This document shows, piece after piece, positions 58,199 to 64,000 of a stretch of 64,000 bases of DNA (the stretch's first letter is position 1; each line of letters begins with the position of its first letter). Both the position numbers and the translations under genes were made by a program. The DNA comes from Neobacillus sp. PS3-40 (GTDB taxonomy: Bacteria; Bacillota; Bacilli; Bacillales; Cytobacillaceae), in NCBI RefSeq assembly GCF_030915485.1, contig NZ_CP133266.1, positions 930,001-994,000 on the forward strand, given 5' to 3'. The notes under the pieces were generated by a model that saw only the letters and a program-made list of their open reading frames with translations, was not told the origin of the DNA and ran no database searches.

Positions 58199-58645
58199 TT
58201 ATTTTGGTTCAGGTGTTGGAGTTGGTTCCCCAGCGTCTTTATATTTTTCGGTAATCAAATGGTAAATTTCCTTTGGACTTTTCCCTTTTTGATGCATTTC
58301 TATCGCCTCCCGGGCGATATCGATACAGATGTCTCAGGATATACTCATTGAATCCCATTCTTCTACAGCCTTATCTGGGCCCATTTTGTCAATATAACAT
58401 TGAAGATTGCTAACATGTCCATCCTGGGTTCCACAACCACAGTAACATGGAACTTGTGCTATAACATCTGGGTATTTTGCAGCCATTAAATAGGTTTCCT
58501 TAACCTTATCAGATGAATTTAAGACATAATCAGGCAAAGGCTTGTGTTTTGAAGCCAATGTCAAATCCTCTTTCTTGGAACTACAGCCAGCAGCAATACC
58601 AGCAAAGAGGACTATTAGTAAGAAAAGTGAGGTTATTCGTTTCAT
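58199..58645 (-). CDS. PCYCGC-motif lipoprotein, predicted selenoprotein (UGA at codon 104)
   Basis: 148 residues if the in-frame TGA at 58334-58336 is read as selenocysteine. ATG 58645 has AAAGGGG ahead. Lipoprotein signal with lipobox IAAGC (Cys21). Then VPCYCGCG (Cys67, 69, 71) and Cys83, and after the TGA a 44-codon continuation DICIDIAREAIEMHQKGKS with a PTPTPEPK tail, matching the C-terminal half of PCYCGC proteins, where relatives have C-x-x-C; here it is U-x-x-C (Sec104, Cys107). A hairpin at 58301-58319 fits a bacterial SECIS. Without readthrough the protein would stop at 103 residues and lose its second half. Metal or redox function unknown. Confidence 0.85.
58301..58319 (-). promoter_or_regulatory. 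SECIS-like hairpin for UGA decoding
   Basis: In the mRNA, TATCGCC and GGCGATA form a perfect 7-bp stem with loop CGGGA. The stem begins 14 nt after the UGA and the loop is 22-26 nt from it, with a G in the first two loop positions, as in the bacterial SECIS model. These codons are unusually G+C-rich for the locus. Confidence 0.75.
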
Positions 58646-58783
58646 CCTTTCACCCCTTTCCATATAAAATTTATTATATTTATTTTAGCAAAGATCCATG
58701 GTTGATAAGGACAATAATTCTTACTATTTGGTGAAGTTTCTACGATGACGACTGTAATAAACTGATGCCTTTGTTTCCTTACA

Positions 58784-59452
58784 TTAAAGCTCCTGTAGCC
58801 ATCCTTCTTTTAAAGCAAAAGTTGCTGCTTGTACACGATTGCTCATTTGTAACTTCTCCATTATGTTTCGTAAATGGTTTTTCACCGTATTTTCAGAGAT
58901 AAAAAGGGCATGAGCAATTTCTCTATTTGTCATTCCTTTCATCACTTGCATTAAAATTTCCTTTTCCCGTTTTGTCAGAATATCCGTTTTTCTCCCTGTT
59001 TTCATTATTTGGGGTTCAATTTGGGGATGATCTGAAAAATAATTCAACACTTTCCCAACTATCGGTCCAGTAAGAATACTTTCTCCTCGATTCACCATAT
59101 GAATAAATGTTAATAGCTCATTAGGAAGCAGATTTTTTAGTAAATAACCTTTTGCACCTGATCGTAATGCCTCAAAAAGCTGTTCTTCTTTATCATTAAC
59201 GGTAAGCATTAAAACTTTTACCTTAGGCATTTCCTTAATGATCATTTTCATTGCTTGTAAGCCATCCATAACAGGCATATTTACATCCATTAAAATAACA
59301 TTAGGGCTGAACTGTTTCGCCATTTCATATGCTTCTTGACCGTTTTGTGCTTTTCCAACGATCTGAATGGACTCGTCATCCGAAAGAATACTTTCTATTC
59401 CACGAATAAACATATAATGGTCATCAGCTATTAATACTTTTATCTTATTCAT
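58784..59452 (-). CDS. Response regulator, NarL/LuxR type
   Basis: 222 residues. Receiver with phosphoacceptor Asp56 (VILMDVNMPVMDG) and C-terminal LuxR helix-turn-helix (LTKREKEILMQVMKGMTNREIAH, then SENTVKNH). Likely partner of the histidine kinase at 56042; the cytochrome and selenoprotein genes lie between them. Candidate regulator of the island. Confidence 0.92.
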   Translation of the reverse strand: MNKIKVLIADDHYMFIRGIESILSDDESIQIVGKAQNGQEAYEMAKQFSPNVILMDVNMPVMDGLQAMKMIIKEMPKVKVLMLTVNDKEEQLFEALRSGAKGYLLKNLLPNELLTFIHMVNRGESILTGPIVGKVLNYFSDHPQIEPQIMKTGRKTDILTKREKEILMQVMKGMTNREIAHALFISENTVKNHLRNIMEKLQMSNRVQAATFALKEGWLQEL

Positions 59453-59666
59453 TCTACATCCCTCAATTTTAAAGATGAAATGTTGTTGTGATGTGCAGTT
59501 TTTAATTTTTTTACAATTGTCTATTTAATCTTCTTCATTTTAGTATTGATAAATTAAACACACTAGTGATAAAGAATTAGTTACTAAATTGTTCAATATT
59601 CCAGAGTTTTTTTTTCACAAAAAATACATATATTCCTTTTTGGTTGGGAATAGTTTTAAAATCAAA

Positions 59667-59712
59667 AAGGCTGCTAAGAACCCTTCAATTACAGTTCCAG
59701 CAGCCCTTTTTT
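59667..59712 (-). terminator. Terminator downstream of the 59712 gene
   Basis: GGCTGCT / AGCAGCC stem with a long A/C-rich loop and T tracts; overlaps the stop codon region. Confidence 0.75.
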
Positions 59713-60218
59713 TACATATTCATCATATCATGCCCTGTAGAAGCACCAGATCCAATCGTTGGATCAACCATACCAAAGATCATTGCAACATGCGCTACTA
59801 CTAAAAACATGCCAACAAACACAGCATGGACCTTAAGTTTTTCCTCATCTGTTTTATTTCTATAGATAATTCCCAAATCAAGCAAAGCCATACCTAAAAG
59901 TGGGACAATTCCAAGTAAATAAAATGTTACGGCGACAACATCGATCCAGCCTTTCCATTCACTATGAATTGTTAACGGAATAAAGGCAGTTTTCATTAAA
60001 TAAACGAAAATACCCGTAAAATAAATCCCAGCAAATATACTAAATACTTTATTTACTTTTCGTAGTTTCCCACTTAACTGTCGTGTAAAGAGAATAGCTA
60101 ATTCAGTAATTGCAATTGTTTCTGCACAAATTACAGGAATAGCCATAAAGATAATTAGATTCCATGGCTGGTTATCTGCTAAAAGTCCCATATAATGCGT
60201 CATATTGCCCATATCCAT
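59712..60218 (-). CDS. Multi-pass membrane protein with conserved-looking His, unknown function
   Basis: 168 residues with about four to five membrane helices, His residues in LKVHAVFVGMFLVVAHVAMIFG and a His/Met-rich end (STGHDMMNM) and start (MDMGNMTHYM). His in helices suggests heme b or metal binding, and Met/His-rich ends resemble copper-handling proteins, but I do not recognise the family with certainty. First gene of the island on this strand, before the response regulator. Confidence 0.65.
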   Translation of the reverse strand: MDMGNMTHYMGLLADNQPWNLIIFMAIPVICAETIAITELAILFTRQLSGKLRKVNKVFSIFAGIYFTGIFVYLMKTAFIPLTIHSEWKGWIDVVAVTFYLLGIVPLLGMALLDLGIIYRNKTDEEKLKVHAVFVGMFLVVAHVAMIFGMVDPTIGSGASTGHDMMNM

Positions 60219-60307
60219 TATTAATCTCTCCTTTGTTTTTGAATGTACTTTAAAATTACTAAAAAAGTATGCAAAAACTTAGGAGAAACTATGGATAAAT
60301 TGGGAAT

Positions 60308-60402
60308 AAAGAATACACGCCGATTGGCTGCCCTTAAGAGCGATGATTAGGCGTAGTTGGTCTTATATACTAGCAGAATTTAAGGATATACATTCTGGTT
60401 AA
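60308..60402 (+). repeat. Dispersed three-hairpin repeat, copy 7
   Basis: AAAGAATACACGCCGATTGG, GCCCTTAAGAGCGATGATTAGG, CTTATATACTAGCAGAATT and a GAATTTAAGGATATACATTC third hairpin, ending GGTTAACC beside the efp terminator. Most diverged full-length copy; marks the right border of the island. Confidence 0.75.
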
Positions 60403-60403
60403 C

Positions 60404-60443
60404 CAAAAAAGCCTTAGCCCCGAATAAACGGGCTAAGGCTTTT
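60404..60443 (-). terminator. Terminator of efp
   Basis: GCCTTAGCCC / GGGCTAAGGC perfect stem, then TTTTTT on the minus strand. Confidence 0.88.
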
Positions 60444-60454
60444 AATATTACAGA

Positions 60455-61012
60455 TTATCCACGGGAAACATAAGAACTGTCAGTGGTATTGATGATTAAA
60501 TGGTCACCTTGATTAACAAAGAATGGGACTTGTACGACAAGACCTGTTTCTACCGTTGCTGGCTTCGTTCCACCTGAAGCTGTATCCCCTTTAATTCCTG
60601 GTTCAGTTTCTGTTACCTCAAGTAAAACCGTATTAGGTAATTCAACTCCAAGTGTTTCACCTTGATACATCATTATAGAAACTTCCATATTTTCTTTTAA
60701 AAACTTCAATTCATATTCGATGCTGTTTTCAGGAAGTTCAATTTGCTCATATGATTCGTTATCCATGAAAACGTGTTGGTCACCACTTGCATATAAATAT
60801 TGCATTCTGCGGTTATCAATTTGTGCTTTTGCCACTTTTTCACCGGCACGAAAAGTTTTTTCTTGAATGGCTCCCGTACGTAAGTTACGAAGCTTTGAGC
60901 GAACAAACGCAGCTCCTTTTCCAGGTTTTACGTGTTGGAAATCTAGGACGCGCCAAATGCTTCCATCTACTTCAATTGTTAGTCCTGTTTTAAAGTCGTT
61001 TACAGAAATCAT
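60455..61012 (-). CDS. efp: Elongation factor P
   Basis: 185 residues, three-domain EF-P (KOW-like start [35 protein letters not shown] split by residues, ending [14 protein letters not shown]). The tip residue region GKGAAF holds the Lys modified in Bacillus. Relieves ribosome stalling at proline runs. Normally followed closely by yqhV and spoIIIAA in B. subtilis. Confidence 0.96.
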   Translation of the reverse strand: MISVNDFKTGLTIEVDGSIWRVLDFQHVKPGKGAAFVRSKLRNLRTGAIQEKTFRAGEKVAKAQIDNRRMQYLYASGDQHVFMDNESYEQIELPENSIEYELKFLKENMEVSIMMYQGETLGVELPNTVLLEVTETEPGIKGDTASGGTKPATVETGLVVQVPFFVNQGDHLIINTTDSSYVSRG

Positions 61013-61034
61013 GCGATAAATCCTCCTAATATAA

Positions 61035-62096
61035 TTACAAAATAATAAGTTCTTTTGTTGAATGAGTAAGTGCTTCGTTATGGTTAACTGTAATCATCGT
61101 ATCATCCTCAATTCGAACACCACCAAGACCTGGTACATAAATACCCGGTTCAACAGTGACGATCATTCCAGGTTCTAACACAATATCAGAACGAACAGAG
61201 AGCGCTGGACCTTCATGCACTTCAAGACCAATTCCATGACCTGTAGAATGTCCAAAATATTCTCCATAGCCTTTTTCTGTAATATAGTTTCTTGTTAATG
61301 CATCGGCTTCCTTACCTGTCATACCGGGCTTGACTCCATCCATTCCGAGTAATTGGGCATTAAGTACGATATCATAAATTTCTTTAAGTTTTGCTACTGG
61401 TTCACCAACCGCAACCGTTCTTGTGATATCAGAAACATAGCCATTATAATATGCCCCATAATCTAAGGTAACAAAATCCCCTTTTTCAATAACCTTGTCA
61501 CTAGCAACTCCATGTGGAAGAGCGGAGCGAAGTCCTGAAGCGACAATCGTATCAAAAGAAGATGAAGTTGCCCCAGCATTTCTCATAAAGAACTCTAATT
61601 CATTCGAGACATCAAGTTCCGTTTTTCCAGGACGAATGAATTCAATAATATGTTTAAAGGCAGCGTCAGCGATATCCGCTGCTACCTTTAATATCTTAAT
61701 CTCTGCATCGGTCTTAATCAAGCGTAACTTTTCAATTAAACCGGAAATTGGTATTAGTTCTGCTTCTAATACTTTTTCATACGATTTGACGGAGGAAAAA
61801 GTTAAGTAATCTTCTTCGAAACCGAGCTTTTGAATTCCTAATTTTTTAGCCTGTGTTGCCACTTCATCTGGGATAGATCCTGAATGCTTGATAATTTCAA
61901 AACCTTGACACTGTTTTGCTGCTTGCTCCATATAACGAAAATCCGTTATAAATTGTGCTTGATCCATACTAATTAGCACGGCTCCCGATGATCCTGTGAA
62001 GTTTGCAATGTATCGACGATTATAAGGGCTGGTAATAAGTAAACCATCAATTCCAGCTGTAGAAAAATTGGATCTCAACTTGTTTAGTTTTTCCAT
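61035..62096 (-). CDS. yqhT: Xaa-Pro peptidase (YqhT/PepP family)
   Basis: 353 residues: N-terminal creatinase domain and C-terminal M24 metallopeptidase with ligand residues in [29 protein letters not shown] and [18 protein letters not shown]. Removes N-terminal residues ahead of proline. 22 bp ahead of efp and cotranscribed. Confidence 0.93.
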   Translation of the reverse strand: MEKLNKLRSNFSTAGIDGLLITSPYNRRYIANFTGSSGAVLISMDQAQFITDFRYMEQAAKQCQGFEIIKHSGSIPDEVATQAKKLGIQKLGFEEDYLTFSSVKSYEKVLEAELIPISGLIEKLRLIKTDAEIKILKVAADIADAAFKHIIEFIRPGKTELDVSNELEFFMRNAGATSSSFDTIVASGLRSALPHGVASDKVIEKGDFVTLDYGAYYNGYVSDITRTVAVGEPVAKLKEIYDIVLNAQLLGMDGVKPGMTGKEADALTRNYITEKGYGEYFGHSTGHGIGLEVHEGPALSVRSDIVLEPGMIVTVEPGIYVPGLGGVRIEDDTMITVNHNEALTHSTKELIIL

Positions 62097-62114
62097 TTTT
62101 GCTCTCTCCCCTTC

Positions 62115-62537
62115 TCAATCCATTAGGGCATAAAATGCGAGTTCATACCCTTTTATTCCTAAACCAACAATCTGTCCTTTAGTTTCTGGAGCCGTTACTG
62201 AAACATGCCGAAATGATTCTCTAGCGTGAATATTTGATATATGTACTTCGATGACAGGTGCCTGAATTGCTGCAATTGCATCACGGATTGCATAACTGTA
62301 ATGGGTGAAAGCTCCCGGATTAAAAATAACTCCATCGAATTCAAAAGCATCATGTAAGTTATCAATTAGTTCGCCTTCGTGATTTGATTGCCTACAAATT
62401 ACCTCTATTCCATGTGTTATACCAAGTTGGGTAATTTTGCACTCAATATTTTCTAAGGTGGTTGTACCATATATTTCTGGTTCTCTTTTCCCTAGCAGAT
62501 TTAAGTTTGGTCCGTTAAGCAACATTATTTTTCTCAT
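62115..62537 (-). CDS. aroQ: 3-dehydroquinate dehydratase, type II
   Basis: 140 residues. LLNGPNLNLLGKREPEIYG with the catalytic Tyr, CRQSNHEGELID and INPGAFTHYSYAIRDAI with conserved Asn, and VEVHISNIHARESFR with catalytic His. Third step of the shikimate pathway. Confidence 0.94.
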   Translation of the reverse strand: MRKIMLLNGPNLNLLGKREPEIYGTTTLENIECKITQLGITHGIEVICRQSNHEGELIDNLHDAFEFDGVIFNPGAFTHYSYAIRDAIAAIQAPVIEVHISNIHARESFRHVSVTAPETKGQIVGLGIKGYELAFYALMD

Positions 62538-62640
62538 ATTACCTCTCCCAGGTATTGAGTTTTCATTTTCTTTCTAATCCATTCTTGATAGGCTCATATA
62601 AATATTTTATCACATTACCTTATATCCGACTAATATAGTC

Positions 62641-63138
62641 TTATGTAATTGGTTCATTATCTTGGACAATTACATTTTGAAATTCATAACTGATGGAGTA
62701 GCCAATAAAAAGCCCATAAACAATATATATACAAGCTGATGTAATAATTGTATCTCTCGACAATTGTAAAAAAGGACTCATACCTGGAAATAGAGGATTC
62801 AAAACAAAGAATACTAACAAGAACAGAACAATTCCATAGCCCACTCCAGGCCAGATGCCTTTAAATTTTTTTAACGTTACATAATAAACAAAGGCAGCTC
62901 CTACAGAAAATATCCCTATAAAAATAATCGAAATTACCGTTCCCAACCAATCCTTTTTCCAATCACCAAGGGCCCATGGCTCTAAAATAATAGTAGGTCG
63001 AATCTCTGTTAAACTAAACAAATATGCTAAATATCCAATCATAGACCAAAAAACCCCCCCAAATAACCCAGTCCAAAAAACCATTGTTAAGGTGGACATA
63101 GGCTTAGGATATCTTCTTTCTTTTATTTCATTTTCCAT
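62641..63138 (-). CDS. yqhR: YqhR-family membrane protein
   Basis: 165 residues with about four membrane helices, cytoplasmic Arg/Lys N-terminus, no catalytic motif. Position between yqhQ and aroQ and size match B. subtilis YqhR, a conserved Bacillus protein of unknown function. Confidence 0.82.
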   Translation of the reverse strand: MENEIKERRYPKPMSTLTMVFWTGLFGGVFWSMIGYLAYLFSLTEIRPTIILEPWALGDWKKDWLGTVISIIFIGIFSVGAAFVYYVTLKKFKGIWPGVGYGIVLFLLVFFVLNPLFPGMSPFLQLSRDTIITSACIYIVYGLFIGYSISYEFQNVIVQDNEPIT

Positions 63139-63369
63139 ACAAATACCCCCATCTTCACATTTTGCAAAAAAATTCTAATTAGATAAGATTTTTACTATAT
63201 TATGTCCAATCAAATACATTCCATTGCATCAAAAAATAGTACATTAATATAAAATGTAAAAAATCTGTTCCTTTCTAGAGGTTTTTTCTTTTTTCGAGTA
63301 GAATAAAATAGAGTACATACAGTTTTTTTACTGGTGTGCAACTCTGTTATAGGTTGGTGTATAAATACA

Positions 63370-64000
63370 ATGTCTAATACTCAAAAGCCCGTGTACGGCG
63401 GCCAAGCGGTGGTTGAAGGTGTCATGTTTGGCGGAAAGCATCATTATGTTACCGCAGTTCGCAGAAAAGACCACTCAGTGGAATATTTTCATTTACCACG
63501 CAAAGCAAATCCTGCTTATTCATTTTATAAAAAAATTCCTTTGCTACGAGGAATTATTTCAATAATTGAAGCAAGTGCCAATGGCTCTAAACATCTAACC
63601 TTTTCCACTGAAAGATATGATGTTGATCCTAAAGATGACTCTGTTATCAACGAAAAGGAAGGTTCCAAACTCAGCATGTATTTAGGTGTTGCTGCAATTG
63701 GGGTGCTTTCTTTCCTGTTTGGAAAATTTATCTTTACATTGGTTCCAGTTTTCCTTGCCGTTTTAACAAAACCGATTTTCCCAACGGATATTGAACAAGT
63801 TTTAGTTGAAGGTTTTTTTAAACTCCTTCTCCTCCTTTCCTATATTTATTTTGTTTCACTAACGCCTTTAATTAAAAGGGTGTTCCAATATCATGGTGCG
63901 GAGCATAAAGTAATTAACACGTTTGAAGCCGGAAAAAAACTTACCATAGAAAATGTTCAGGCACATTCCCGACTTCACTATCGTTGTGGGAGCAGTTTTA
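63370..64000 (+). CDS. yqhQ: DUF1385 membrane protein YqhQ, 5' part (gene runs off the right edge)
   Basis: The first 210 residues are visible: MSNTQKPVYGGQAVVEGVMF, a conserved N-terminal region (RRKDHSVEYFH, KKIPLLRGI), two membrane helices, and YHGAEHKVINTFEAG with the conserved HGAEHK. DUF1385 family of unknown function. Divergent to yqhR. Truncated only by the window edge. Confidence 0.88.
   Translation, partial: MSNTQKPVYGGQAVVEGVMFGGKHHYVTAVRRKDHSVEYFHLPRKANPAYSFYKKIPLLRGIISIIEASANGSKHLTFSTERYDVDPKDDSVINEKEGSKLSMYLGVAAIGVLSFLFGKFIFTLVPVFLAVLTKPIFPTDIEQVLVEGFFKLLLLLSYIYFVSLTPLIKRVFQYHGAEHKVINTFEAGKKLTIENVQAHSRLHYRCGSSF

Noticed and set aside
1-64000. CRISPR arrays, tRNA or rRNA genes, riboswitches
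   Set aside because: No regularly spaced repeats, no cloverleaf or rRNA sequence and no recognisable riboswitch core were seen on reading.

Overview
The window is a chromosomal stretch of a spore-forming Bacillaceae member. Evidence is the Spo0A, SpoIVB and SpoIIIA cluster, low G+C, and gene order that largely follows the Bacillus subtilis yqj/yqi/yqh region (mce, yqjB, yqjA, artPQR, brxB, bkd operon, yqiK, spo0A, spoIVB, recN, ahrC, tlyA, dxs, ispA, xseBA, nusB, yqhY, accCB, spoIIIA, efp, pepP, aroQ, yqhR, yqhQ). The extra genes and repeats suggest a Neobacillus-like genus; that placement is inference. Almost all genes lie on the minus strand.

Layout. 1-5.3 kb: end of a methylmalonyl-CoA epimerase gene, the stressosome miniprotein Prli42, an L,D-transpeptidase, an aromatic-acid-exporter-type membrane protein, an arginine-type ABC importer and bacilliredoxin BrxB. 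5.4-21.3 kb: a degradation block in which ptb, bcd, buk, lpdV, bkdAA, bkdAB and bkdB turn branched-chain amino acids into acyl-CoAs, and mutA, mutB and meaB (with mce) carry propionyl-CoA-derived methylmalonyl-CoA to succinyl-CoA. BkdR, a sigma-54 activator, sits upstream of a clear -24/-12 promoter. 21.5-24.6 kb: small accessory genes and two related proteins of unknown function. 24.8-43.8 kb: spo0A, spoIVB, DNA repair, isoprenoid and fatty-acid genes, and the complete eight-gene spoIIIA operon behind a sigma-E promoter. 60.4-64 kb: efp, pepP, aroQ, yqhR and the start of yqhQ.

The unusual part is 43.9-60.3 kb, inserted between spoIIIAA and efp, which are near neighbours in B. subtilis. After a SIMPL-domain gene and a repeat cluster broken by a frameshifted IS1182-type element, it holds a full System I cytochrome c maturation operon (ccmE-F-H-I-like-A-B-C-D-G plus two secreted-anchored proteins of unknown function), a histidine kinase, a diheme cytochrome c, a LuxR-type response regulator, a multi-pass membrane protein and a PCYCGC lipoprotein. 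Bacilli normally use System II (ResB/ResC), so this is notable. CcmE has Cys in a CxxxY motif instead of the usual heme-binding His. The PCYCGC lipoprotein gene carries an in-frame UGA exactly where relatives have the first Cys of a CxxC motif, followed by a SECIS-like hairpin, so it is probably a selenoprotein.

Two repeat families recur. One is a roughly 65-100 bp three-hairpin element with seven copies, all in the same orientation, most abutting rho-independent terminators and one forming the 3' end of yycC. The other is the large palindromic repeat common in Bacillaceae, one copy of which is split by the IS. No rRNA, tRNA or CRISPR array was seen.
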